Part shown: piece by piece, positions 34,727 through 44,100 of the stretch
Position numbering within the stretch: position 1 is the first letter of the stretch
Layout: each line of letters starts with the position of its first letter
Assembly: GCA_049647585.1 (NCBI GenBank)
Contig: JBARXY010000041.1
Location: 124,001 to 188,000 of the forward strand
Source of the DNA: JAGQSZ01 sp049647585
GTDB taxonomy: Bacteria; Actinomycetota; Acidimicrobiia; Acidimicrobiales; Microtrichaceae
Direction: 5' to 3'
DNA: 64,000 bases
Program-made: the position numbers and the translations under genes
The notes under the pieces: generated by a model
Databases searched by the model: none
Seen by the model: the letters and a program-made list of their open reading frames with translations, nothing else
What the model was told of the DNA's origin: nothing

Positions 34727-35158
34727 TCAGCGGGTGCCCGTTCCGTTGGCGGTGCTGATCCGATTGGCGACGAGGAGCATCACAGACAGCGCCACAAACA
34801 GGGTGAGCCCGCCGATGCTCGCTATGACGTCACCGGTGCGTAGGCCGTCGGTGTTGAACAAGTGGTAAATCACATGCGGGACCCCGTAGAGCAGTGCCGC
34901 CACGGCCGCCGCTGTCACGAGTGGTGCTGTGAGCATGATCAGCGCGGCGATCAGGACTGCGGCCAGTGCCAGGTTGAGCCCGCCGACGTCTCTGATCAGG
35001 TGCTCGTTGAACGGGCCGTCGACTGCGACTCAGACAGCTCCAAAGCCTGGGAAATTTTCATAGAAAGAACGTGGCGCGAGTTGAGCCCAGAGGCCGACCA
35101 TCAACGAGTTCAGTGCCAGGTAACCCAGTGCCAGACGTTGCCAAAGTCGATATGTCGC
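34727..35158 (-). pseudogene. Inactive duplicate of the four-helix membrane protein gene at 39713
   Basis: The 432 bp align without gaps to the gene at 39713-40144. The start codon is changed to GCG (35156-35158) and Trp43 to TGA (35030-35032). The last 69 codons remain open ('LYGVPHVIYHLFNTDGLRTG'). Similarity extends into the flanking non-coding DNA. Confidence 0.8.
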
Positions 35159-35320
35159 TGGAGTTCTCCCAGTTGCTGCTCGGTGCGTCGTCTGCTTCCC
35201 GCCAACATCGGACGCCGTGGACGCGTTCGCTCATGAGGCTTGTCTGCCGAATCTCTGGAGACGCTGTTCCCCGATGACACCCGCTCGATTGCTGTGACCG
35301 GCGGCGTAGCCGCGTGACGC

Positions 35321-35737
35321 TCATGGGAGCTCTGCGGGGGTCACGATGTCGATCTCGGTGACAACCCCGGAGAAGTCGTGTGAGTTGTTGGTGATGAACC
35401 GGTCGGCTCCGGCGGCGACGGCAGTGGCCAGGTGCACGGCGTCGACAGCCCTCAGCCGATGACGAGCACCGAGCGCTGTTGCCAGCTCCGCTATCGCGAG
35501 GTCGACTGGTAGCAGGTCGAGACGGCCGAGAAGCGCGGCCAAGGCGCCGACCTCACCGCCCGCTTGGTTCCGGAGAGGCCTCGAAAGCAGCTCTGGCAAC
35601 AACAGAACAGAACCGACTCCGGCTACCGACGTCTCATCGGCAGCGTCTGACGATTCGAACAGAGCACGAACCGGGCTGCCCAACGCATGCCCGGGTTCGG
35701 CTGCATAGATCAGGACATCGGCGTCGAATGCGTCCAT
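35321..35737 (-). CDS. vapC: PIN-domain toxin VapC (second module)
   Basis: This encodes 138 residues. PIN residues are in MDAFDADVLIYAA (Asp at the end of strand 1), 'VLLLPELLSRPL' (Glu), 'LRAVDAVHLATA' (Asp) and 'FITNNSHDFS' (Asp). A ribonuclease toxin of the VapC type is indicated. It follows the Phd/YefM-type antitoxin gene after 12 bp on the same strand. This pair is unrelated in antitoxin type to the VapBC pair at 2681. Confidence 0.85.
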   Translation of the reverse strand: MDAFDADVLIYAAEPGHALGSPVRALFESSDAADETSVAGVGSVLLLPELLSRPLRNQAGGEVGALAALLGRLDLLPVDLAIAELATALGARHRLRAVDAVHLATAVAAGADRFITNNSHDFSGVVTEIDIVTPAELP

Positions 35738-35749
35738 GCTGCGACCAAC

Positions 35750-36040
35750 TCAGCGCCGGGACCGGTCGGCACGGATCTCGGCGACAAGCTCGTCGGCACG
35801 GCCAGGCGCTAGTCCACCGCCATTCGACAACGGCTGGGTGCGCCCGGTTGCGACCAACCTGCCGATCTCGGCGGCATCGGCCAAGGCGGCCTCTGCTCGC
35901 CGACTCCTGAGCCGATCCGGTCGCACCAGCACCGCCACGGGCATTCCGTGGCGGGTCAGGGTTACCTCCTCACCGCGTATTACCGCATCGATCAGCTTGG
36001 GCAGCTCGGCCGGTGCAGCGCTCACGTTGATGGAGGTCAT
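35750..36040 (-). CDS. vapB: Phd/YefM-type antitoxin
   Basis: This encodes 96 residues. 'MTSINVSAAPAELPKLIDAV' and 'GEEVTLTRHGMPVAVLVRPD' are the N-terminal fold of Phd/YefM antitoxins; the C-terminal part (about 55-96) should neutralise the PIN toxin encoded directly downstream. The complex probably represses the promoter upstream of 36040, where a short GTACAACAACGTAC-like palindrome (near 36059-36073) may be the operator. Confidence 0.88.
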   Translation of the reverse strand: MTSINVSAAPAELPKLIDAVIRGEEVTLTRHGMPVAVLVRPDRLRSRRAEAALADAAEIGRLVATGRTQPLSNGGGLAPGRADELVAEIRADRSRR

Positions 36041-36288
36041 CAGGGCATCGTACCTCTATGTACAACAACGTACAGTTTGAATTCCGAGTTCATCCGGTCC
36101 GAACCCCTCGAATCGGTGACGATCTCGTTCCACAACCGCGGAGGGTCGACCAAAGCTCAAGTAGTGGGCCTACACGACCGATACTCCGACTAGCGGTGAG
36201 ATGGAACGCCTCGGTCTGAACAAACGACGCTGCAAGCGTCATGTCGATGAGGCTCAACAACATCCCACGCACTCGGAAGAGGCACATC

Positions 36289-37341
36289 ATGTCCATCACC
36301 TTCGTAGGTGCGGTCAGGTCCAACACTTCCCGAGGACGGCGAAACTCGTTGCGGCTCATACCTTTTGTGGTCGCACTGGTCAGCGTGGTTGGGCTCCTCG
36401 GAGTCACCCCAGCGGGCGCAGCAGAGTCGCCCGTCGGTCTCGGAACCGCCACAAGTTTCGCCATCTTGGCAGGCGCTGGAATCACGAATACGGGCGCGAC
36501 CACGATCACGGGCGACGTCGGCTCGTTTGCGACCACATCCCAGACAGGCTTCGGAACGGTCGTGCAAACGGGAGTAAACCACGCAGGTGACGCCGTTACC
36601 CAGCAGGGAAAGCTGGACCTTGTCGACGCGTTCAACGATGCCGCTGGCCGGGGGCCCGCGACGGCTCCGGTGCCTGTGGATCTGGTGGGCAAGACGCTGA
36701 CCCCCGGTGTTTACAACAGCGGGACGATCGAGCTCAGTGGAACGTTGACTCTTGATGCGCAGGGAGACCCGGACGCGGTGTTCGTGTTCCAAGCTGCGTC
36801 GACTCTGGTGACTGCATCCGCCTCGTCGGTGGTCGTGATCAACGGAGGGCCGACCAGCGCGTGCAACGTCTACTGGAAGGTGGGCAGCTCGGCCACGCTC
36901 GGCTCGGGCTCGTCGTTCGTGGGAACCATCCTGGCGGCAGATTCGATCTCTCTGAATTCCACCGCGCAGGTCGAGGGCCGGCTATTGGCCCAGACAGGTG
37001 CTGTCACATTGATCGACAACACGATCACGAACGCCGGCTGTGCGACCTTGCCTACCAAGAAGCCAGCCCCTCTGGACACCACCACACCGGGTGACGTTGA
37101 CGGCACCCCCGTCGCCACTGTGCCTGGCGCCGGCACGACCCCGAACGCCGGCGATGCTCCACCCAGCGATATTCCACCCAGCGATATTCCACCGAGCAGG
37201 ACTCCACCGACTCCCGACCTGACGACGAGCCTTGCCTTCACGGGCAGCGACTGGCGCATCGTCGCTCTGGGTACCTCGACGTTGCTGGTAGGGCTCTTCT
37301 GCGTGGCGCTGTCCCGGTCCCGTCGAGGCGCGAACGGATAG
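36289..37341 (+). CDS. Ice-binding-like (DUF3494) surface protein with LAFTG anchor
   Basis: This encodes 350 residues from the ATG after GAAGAGG (the frame opens at 36241). A signal peptide ('LRLIPFVVALVSVVGLLGVT' ending PAGAAES) is followed by the DUF3494 beta-solenoid: 'VGLGTATSFAILAGAGITNT', 'TITGDVGSFATT', 'TPGVYNSGTIELSGTLTLD', 'DPDAVFVFQAASTLVTASAS', 'CNVYWKVGSSATLGSGSSF'. This is typical of ice-binding or adhesin-like proteins. A Pro-rich spacer with PPSDI repeats, LAFTG, a helix and SRSRR form a cell-wall sorting signal. Unlike the ubiquitin-like proteins, it has a clear signal peptide. Confidence 0.88.
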   Translation: MSITFVGAVRSNTSRGRRNSLRLIPFVVALVSVVGLLGVTPAGAAESPVGLGTATSFAILAGAGITNTGATTITGDVGSFATTSQTGFGTVVQTGVNHAGDAVTQQGKLDLVDAFNDAAGRGPATAPVPVDLVGKTLTPGVYNSGTIELSGTLTLDAQGDPDAVFVFQAASTLVTASASSVVVINGGPTSACNVYWKVGSSATLGSGSSFVGTILAADSISLNSTAQVEGRLLAQTGAVTLIDNTITNAGCATLPTKKPAPLDTTTPGDVDGTPVATVPGAGTTPNAGDAPPSDIPPSDIPPSRTPPTPDLTTSLAFTGSDWRIVALGTSTLLVGLFCVALSRSRRGANG

Positions 37342-37350
37342 GGCCCACCT

Positions 37351-39708
37351 ATGTTGAGTATCAGGCGTCAAGAACGATGGATCGACGCGCTTCCGTGGCT
37401 GGTGCTGTGTCTAGGACTCACAGTCGCCGCGTTCATCGCAACGCGATGGACGACCTCTACGGCCGAGATACAAAACGAGGCTTTCACCAGCAGCGCAGAG
37501 GCTGTTCGGGCCGTTGTCTCATCGGAGCTCCGGCTCGATGAGTCGCTCGTCGCGTCGCTACGGGGCGACCTCGCGGCCCACCCGGATCTCACCAACGCAG
37601 AGCTCCTGCGGTGGTACGAGTCCTCCGGTACCGCCGAGCGATTCCGCGATGGTGTCGACTTCGGCTACATCCAACGGGTGCCCGCAGCCGAATTGGCAGC
37701 CTTCGTCGCCCAGGTCGCTGCAGACCCCGTGACCGGCCTGGTGGCACCGAAGGAGTTCAACCTCTTTCCCGACTCCGCCAAGGCTGAATACTGTCTCCAG
37801 CGGGTGGGCATCTGGAGTCGGACCGACATCAACGGGCTGGAAATTCCCGCAGGGTTGAACTTCTGTGCTGCCGAGCTCGAAGACCAGCGCCTGTCAGAGT
37901 TCCCGACACTGCTCGCTGCAGCAACCGACACCGGCCGTGTGCAGGTCCTCACTCCTGACCAGTTCGTCGATGGCTCATTCGTGATCGTCGCGCCCATCTA
38001 CAACGCGACTCCCGCCGACTCCCAGACGGCGCGCCGAGCGGCTTCAATCGGATGGGTCGCAAGTTCTTTCGATGCAGCAACGCTGATCGATGCCGCGCTC
38101 CGCGACACCAGCCACCTTTCGGTGACAGTGCGTCATGTCGGTCCGGACGGTTCCACCCGTCTGATAGCCGAAGGTGGCGCGAGCTCCATTGAGACGTCAC
38201 TCACCCTGCCGGTGCTGGGTGATTCGGGCTGGAGTGTCGTCGTGGGTGCCACCTCAGCGGTCCTCGGCCACTCGCCTTTCGTCCAGGGACTCGGCGTGTT
38301 CTTCTTCGGCGCCATGCTCAGCCTGCTGACATTCGTGCTGGCGCGAGCGTTGGTCAAGGCCCGCTGCCGGGCGTTGACAGCGGCGACGGACCGCACAGCC
38401 GAGATCGACTACAGCAGTCTGCACGACGACCTGACCGGTCTACCCAACCGCACCCTCATCCTGGATCGGATCACCCAGATGCAGGCACGGGCACTGCGTC
38501 CATCGAGTGTCGTCGCCGCGTTGTCGATCGAGATCGATGGTTACGCATCGGTGTGCGACACGCTGGGTCACGTCGCTGGTGAAAATCTGATCAATGCCGT
38601 CGCGACCCGCATCACCTCGGCTCTACGCGAAACCGATACGGTCGGTCGCCTCGGCGAAAACGGATTCGTCGTACTGGTGCAGGGCGAACTCCCACTCGCA
38701 AGACCAGCACTTGCCGCTCAGCGGATCGTCGACGTCCTGGCCGAACCGGTCACCCTGGGCGCGTCGCCGGTGCCGATCAGTGCGAGCATCGGCATTGCAA
38801 CAGGAACCAAGTGCTCTCCGGTCGACCTACTGCGCAACGCCGACATCGCCATGTACCGGGCGAAAGTCGCGGGTCAAGGCTCCTACGTCATCTTCGACAC
38901 CGAAATTGGCGCAGCGATGGACCGACGCATCCTGATCGAGCACGATCTGCGTAGCGCCCTCGAGCGTGACCAACTGGTGATCCAGTACCAGCCGACATTC
39001 AATCTGCAATCCGGCGCCATGACCGGTGCCGAAGCTCTCGTCCGCTGGAACCATCCGACACTCGGTCTGGTCCCACCTGACGACTTCATCCCCTTCGCCG
39101 AGGAAAGCCGGCGCATTGTGCCCATCGGACGTTGGGTCCTACGCGAGGCGTGCCACCAAGCAGCGGACTGGAACCGAGACGGTCACAGGATCCGCGTCGC
39201 CGTGAACATGTCCACGGTCCAGATCGAGGACGACTCGTTCGTCGCCGACGTAAAGGAAGCGCTGACCGATTCGGGCCTCCCTGCGAGCCAGTTGGTCCTG
39301 GAGTTGACCGAGACAGCATTGCTGAGCGACACGACGGTCGTACGGTTCCGACTGGAAGCCCTCAAGGGCATTGGCGTCGGCATTTCAATCGACGATTTCG
39401 GCACCGGCTACACCTCGATCACATACCTGCAGCAATTTCCCATCGACACGATCAAGATCGACAAGTCCTTCGTCGATGACATCGCGTGGTCCCCCGACGC
39501 GGCGGCGCTGTGTAGGACTCTGGTCCAGCTGGGTCGATCCCTTGGACTCGAGACACTTGCCGAAGGTATCGAGACCGAAGCCCAACTCACTGAACTGATC
39601 CGCGCCGGATGCGAGTCGGGTCAGGGCTATCTCTACTCACGGCCGCTCGGCGCCGACGAAGTCGACGAGTTCCTCAGTCGTCAGCCTGTCGGGCAGCCGC
39701 ATTCCTGA
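37351..39708 (+). CDS. CHASE-GGDEF-EAL cyclic-di-GMP phosphodiesterase
   Basis: This encodes 785 residues: helix at 14-34, a periplasmic CHASE sensor domain (about 50-290, 'GVDFGYIQRVPAAE'), a second helix (about 303-330), GGDEF (about 355-515) and EAL (about 530-775). The GGDEF signature is replaced by GENGF ('VGRLGENGFVVLVQ'), so it should not make c-di-GMP. The EAL side keeps EALVRWNHP, NMS, ELTE, DDFGTGYTS and KIDKSF, so phosphodiesterase activity is likely, perhaps controlled by the degenerate GGDEF and the external ligand. It starts 10 bp after the ice-binding-like gene and is probably in one transcript with it. Confidence 0.92.
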   Translation: MLSIRRQERWIDALPWLVLCLGLTVAAFIATRWTTSTAEIQNEAFTSSAEAVRAVVSSELRLDESLVASLRGDLAAHPDLTNAELLRWYESSGTAERFRDGVDFGYIQRVPAAELAAFVAQVAADPVTGLVAPKEFNLFPDSAKAEYCLQRVGIWSRTDINGLEIPAGLNFCAAELEDQRLSEFPTLLAAATDTGRVQVLTPDQFVDGSFVIVAPIYNATPADSQTARRAASIGWVASSFDAATLIDAALRDTSHLSVTVRHVGPDGSTRLIAEGGASSIETSLTLPVLGDSGWSVVVGATSAVLGHSPFVQGLGVFFFGAMLSLLTFVLARALVKARCRALTAATDRTAEIDYSSLHDDLTGLPNRTLILDRITQMQARALRPSSVVAALSIEIDGYASVCDTLGHVAGENLINAVATRITSALRETDTVGRLGENGFVVLVQGELPLARPALAAQRIVDVLAEPVTLGASPVPISASIGIATGTKCSPVDLLRNADIAMYRAKVAGQGSYVIFDTEIGAAMDRRILIEHDLRSALERDQLVIQYQPTFNLQSGAMTGAEALVRWNHPTLGLVPPDDFIPFAEESRRIVPIGRWVLREACHQAADWNRDGHRIRVAVNMSTVQIEDDSFVADVKEALTDSGLPASQLVLELTETALLSDTTVVRFRLEALKGIGVGISIDDFGTGYTSITYLQQFPIDTIKIDKSFVDDIAWSPDAAALCRTLVQLGRSLGLETLAEGIETEAQLTELIRAGCESGQGYLYSRPLGADEVDEFLSRQPVGQPHS

Positions 39709-39712
39709 GCGG

Positions 39713-40144
39713 TCATCGGGTGCCCGGTCCATTGGCGGTGCTGATCCGGTTGGCGAACAGAAGCATTACAGGCAGCGCCACAGAAATGGTGAGCCCGCCG
39801 ATGCTGGCTATGACGTCACCGGTGCTCAGGCCGTCGGTGTTGAACAGGTGATAGATCACATGCGGGACCCCGTAGAGGAGTGCCGCCACGGCCGCCGCTG
39901 TCACGAGTGGTGCTGTGAGCATGACCATCGCAGCGATCAGCACCGCGGCAAGTGCCAGGTTGAGCCCGCCGACGTCCCTGATCAGGTGCTCGTTGAACGG
40001 ACCGTCGACTGCGACCCAACCGGCGCCGAAGCCAGGGAAGTTGTCATAGAACGATCGTGGCGCGATCTGAGCCCAGAGTCCGACCATCAGAGAGTTCAGT
40101 GCCAGGTATCCGAGTGCCAGACGTTGCCAGAGTCGATATGTCAC
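39713..40144 (-). CDS. Four-helix membrane protein of unknown function
   Basis: This encodes 143 residues with helices at about 9-26, 57-78, 78-96 and 115-134 and motifs 'APRSFYDNFPGFGAGWVAVD', 'NEHLIRDVGGLNLALA' and 'LYGVPHVIYHLFN'. No function is known to me. It is the intact member of a duplicated pair; the other copy (34727) has lost its start and gained a stop. It is convergent with the EAL gene, four bases apart. Confidence 0.8.
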   Translation of the reverse strand: MTYRLWQRLALGYLALNSLMVGLWAQIAPRSFYDNFPGFGAGWVAVDGPFNEHLIRDVGGLNLALAAVLIAAMVMLTAPLVTAAAVAALLYGVPHVIYHLFNTDGLSTGDVIASIGGLTISVALPVMLLFANRISTANGPGTR

Positions 40145-40236
40145 TGGAGTTCTCCCAGTTGCTGATCGGTGCGTAGTGACTTCCAGCCGGCGCAGCCATG
40201 GAAGCTGAGATGCGTTGCGAGCAACATCTCCTCAGC

Positions 40237-40581
40237 TCAAGGATGCTCATGCAAAAGGTTGTCTAGGACGATGGCAAGCGAGGCCGCTCGTTCGGTAGCA
40301 ACTTCCCACACCAAGCGACCGTCAATACTTGCGTAGCCATGGATTAGCAGATTTCGGAACGCGACGATCCGAGGCAGATCGGGAACCCGATCTGCAAGTT
40401 CCGGTTCAACTCGCCGCAGTTGATTCAAGGCCTCGCCGACGATTTCGAACTGCCTCTCAACGGCCGATCGGAGCAGCGGGTCCGATTCATACTCCTCCCA
40501 CGTCCGACCGGCGACAAACTCGTCGACGAGCGTTGCGGCTTTGCGCGCATCCCACAGGTACGCGCGAGGGTCACGCGGCAT
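40237..40581 (-). CDS. hepT: HepT-type HEPN ribonuclease toxin
   Basis: This encodes 114 residues. The active motif Rx4HxY is intact (R76-N-L-L-I-H81-G-Y83). 'DARKAATLVDEFVAGRTWEE' and 'VERQFEIVGEALNQL' are the other helices of the DUF86 fold. The gene overlaps the preceding nucleotidyltransferase gene by 11 bases, the usual MntA-HepT arrangement, in which MntA blocks HepT by adding AMP to the Tyr of Rx4HxY. Confidence 0.92.
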   Translation of the reverse strand: MPRDPRAYLWDARKAATLVDEFVAGRTWEEYESDPLLRSAVERQFEIVGEALNQLRRVEPELADRVPDLPRIVAFRNLLIHGYASIDGRLVWEVATERAASLAIVLDNLLHEHP

Positions 40582-40879
40582 ACAACTCCCGTCGACTCTG
40601 TTGCACCGTGGCGGCGAAGTACGGGTTCTCCAGCGCCGCCGGATCCACCAGATCGACGTGTCGCCCCAGCAGCTCCTCCAGACCCTCCTTTAGACCGAAG
40701 AATGCGTCGAATCTGCTGAGCCGGTCTGGTGGCTCCAATTCGACAAGAAAGTCCACGTCGCTGATGGCCGGATCAAATTCCGATCCCGTCGCCGACCCGA
40801 AGACATCCAGACGCTTGACCCCGAACTGACGACACAAAGCCCTCACCGCATCCATGTGTTGTTCGACCTCAGCGTTCAC
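40571..40879 (-). CDS. mntA: MntA-type minimal nucleotidyltransferase antitoxin
   Basis: This encodes 102 residues. The nucleotidyltransferase motif is present: 'KRLDVFGSATGSEFDP' (G28-S29) followed by DVDFLVEL (D41 and D43). 'ELLGRHVDLVDPAAL' carries the third acidic strand. It AMPylates and silences the adjoining HepT toxin. Complete for the family. Confidence 0.92.
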   Translation of the reverse strand: MNAEVEQHMDAVRALCRQFGVKRLDVFGSATGSEFDPAISDVDFLVELEPPDRLSRFDAFFGLKEGLEELLGRHVDLVDPAALENPYFAATVQQSRRELYAA

Positions 40880-41100
40880 TGCCTACCTCCTGCGAGCTGT
40901 GATCCCTCATCATCGCAGCCGTAGCCCGACTCTGCGTCACATATGGCGTATGGCTTTCATCGATTCCCCAACCCGCCGGAGCTCACCTGACCGCCAGGCA
41001 GCTCGATGCTTGAAGGTCACACTGCTTGGGTGTCGGAGCTTGCCGACACGCCGGCGAGACGACCCGGACGAGATTCTTGCCGCCGTGGAATACTGACCCG

Positions 41101-44100
41101 GTGGACCCAGTCGCCCGTCCGGTGCTGCTTGCCTTCGGCGGTGTCGCCGCGGTCGGTCCCGACGGTCCCGTCGACATCGGCGGCCCCAAGCAGCGGGCGG
41201 TTCTGGCGCTGCTGATGCTCGAGCCGGGCACAGTCGTCTCGCTCGATCGCATCGTCGAGCGGATCTGGGGTGATACTCCCCCGACTCGAGCGGAGGCATC
41301 GGTACGGGCGTACGTTTCGAATCTTCGTAAGGCTCTGGCGTCGACGGGCCTGGACTCAGACTCGGGGATCGAGTTCCGCGAGCGTGGCTACGTGCTCCTT
41401 GTTCCGCCCGTCGCCGTGGACCTCCACCGGTTCGAGTCGTTGATCGACGAGGCAATGGAGCGGCGACGGGTTGGCGACCTGAACGGAGCACGATCTCTGC
41501 TGGACCAGTCACTCGAGCTGCATGCCGGGCCGCCGCTGGGCGAAACAGCCAACGACCTTGACCTGGTCGACGTCGTTTCGAGGTATGAGGAGCGACGAAG
41601 TGCCGCGGTCGAGGTGCTGACCGATGTCCGGCTGGAGCTGGGCGAGCACGCCCAGATTCCGGCGACGTTGGCCTCCGAGATCGCCCGTCAGCCATATCGG
41701 GAAGGGCTCCGCGCCCAGCTGGCCCTCGCTCTCTACCGGGCTGGCCGTCCCGTCGAGGCTCTGCGCGCCATCGATGATGCGCGTCGCCGTCTACTGGAGG
41801 ATGTCGGTGTCGATCCCGGGCACGAGCTACGCGACCTTGAAGGCGCAATCCTCGCCCATGACGAACGCTTGGCCTGGGTGGCACCGATGACAAGCTCCGC
41901 ACCGGACCCGGCCCTGCCGGACGCAGAGCTGGACGATGAGCCGAACCCTCAGCCGGGCGCTGAACTTGATGCTGAGCAAAACGCTGCGGGGCTGGATGTC
42001 AACAGCGACAGCGTCAGCGAACTTCGCTTCGGCCGGGAGGCCGAGAGGGACGCCGTGTTCGGACTGCTGGATCGTCTTCCCCAGCGCGGTGGCGTGCTCG
42101 TCGTGAGCGGTGAGGCCGGCATCGGCAAGTCCACTCTCCTGGGTGCCCTCCGTTCCGAGTGCGCTGTGCGACGGATCGCGATGGGTTGGGATCGGTGCCC
42201 CGAATCAGCAGCGGGAGCCTCCTACCGGTCGTGGCGATCGGCCACAGCGGCACTGCTGGCCGATGCAGCGCCGCTGTCCGACAGAGCACTGCTGGCCGAT
42301 GCAGCGCCGCTATCCGACGAGCAAACAATCGACCAGACATTCTCCCCGGAGGCGGCTGGCGAGCTGTTCAGCGCCCACCTGCGCGAACTCGACCGCCTCC
42401 GCTCCCGGAGCGAGCCTGCGGTTGTCGTGATCGACGACCTCCAGTGGGCCGACGACGCCACGCTGGCACTTTTGGGATTTCTCGCACCTGAGCTCGCTCG
42501 GCTGCGCATCGTGCTGGCAGTGGGCGTTCGCCGCACTCGCTCAAGCGAACTCGCGCCAGCGGTACGCAATTGTCTCATCGAGCTTGGCCGGACAAGCGAC
42601 CCGATCCTGCTGACCCTCGAGGGACTCGGTTCGGGCGCCATCGGCCAATGGATCGAGTCGGTATCCGCCACTGAGCCGTCAACCGATCTGATGGACTACG
42701 TCGCCACCACAACGCGGGGCAACCCGTTCTACGTGCGTGAGCTCCTGCGGCTGTTCGCCGCAGAGGGCCGCCTCGACGGACAATTCGAACGGCCCTCGAC
42801 CGTCGTACCGTCGGCCGTGCAGGACGTCGTGCGACGTCGGACCTCGCGGTTGCCCGGCGACACCCAAGCTCTATTGAGCGTGGCGGCCGTGATCGGCTGC
42901 CAGTTCGACCTCGACGTGCTCGCCGGTGTGGTCGACAGCACCGTGGCCGAGGTCCTCGCTCGACTCGAACCGGCACTGGATGAAGGGTTGGTCGAGGTCG
43001 AGGCCGCCATGGCGGGCCGATTCACTTTCTCCCACGCCCTCGTTTCGAGCACGCTCGTCGCCGAGTTGAACGCCGCCCGCCGCGCCGCGCACCACGCCAG
43101 GATCACGCAGGTGATCGAGCAGCTCCGCGCAGCCGACATCGGACCCTGGGTCGAGGACTTGGCGTATCACGCTTCTGAAGGCGTCATCGCCGGAACCGCG
43201 GCCAAGGCGGTGAGCTATTCGCTACGGGCCGCCGACGCGGCACAGGCCGTCCAAGCCCACGCGGATGTCGCCGCACATCTGGAGCGTGCCGTCGCAGCAT
43301 CCGTGATCGTCGACGGATTCAAGTCCGAACAGCGCAGGCGACTCCTGGTCCGCATGGGGATCGCTCAGCGAGACTCTGGCAATCCGGCGGGCCGAGAGAC
43401 GCTGGTCGAGGCTGCACGGCTCGCCGAAGCGCAGGGCGACATCCACGCCGTCGCCGAGATCTTCGCCGGCCTCGACCCGGAGAGCCTCTGGGCTGGCTAC
43501 GACTGGGGTCTCTCCGATGCTCAAGTGGTGGCGCTCATCGAACGGACACTCGCCCGTCCGGGTTTGGATAGCGGCGACAGAACCCTTCTCACTGTGGCGC
43601 TCGCCGGTGAACTGACCTATTTGGACAACGAACGTTCCAACTCGATGTTCGCCGAGGCGTGGGCAATGGCTGAGCCACTCGACGACGCGGTCCTGTCCGC
43701 TCGGATCCTCCTGCAATGGTTCTGGTCGGTGTCGGGCCCGTCGGGCCACGCGGCACGAGCCCAGATCGGCGATCGCCTCGTCGCGCTCGCCGAAGGTGGA
43801 GAACTCCCCAGACGTCTTCGACCGCTGGCACACCTCGCCCGAGTTTCCTCCGCTCTGGAAGTAGGCGACGGCGAACTGGCGCGAGAGTCGGTCGCAAAGG
43901 CACGAGCCTTGGCACACCCGGTCCGTACACCGACGGCTTGGGCGCATCTTCAGTTCGCCGAGGCAGGACTCGCCCTCGCCGACGACGATCTGGAACGCGC
44001 ACGTGCCCATGCAAGCGCCCTCCGGTCCGCTCTGTTGCGCGTTCGCCGCTACACAGCCGACACCAGCCCCGCCAGCATTCTCGCCGTCGCCGCAGCCGAG

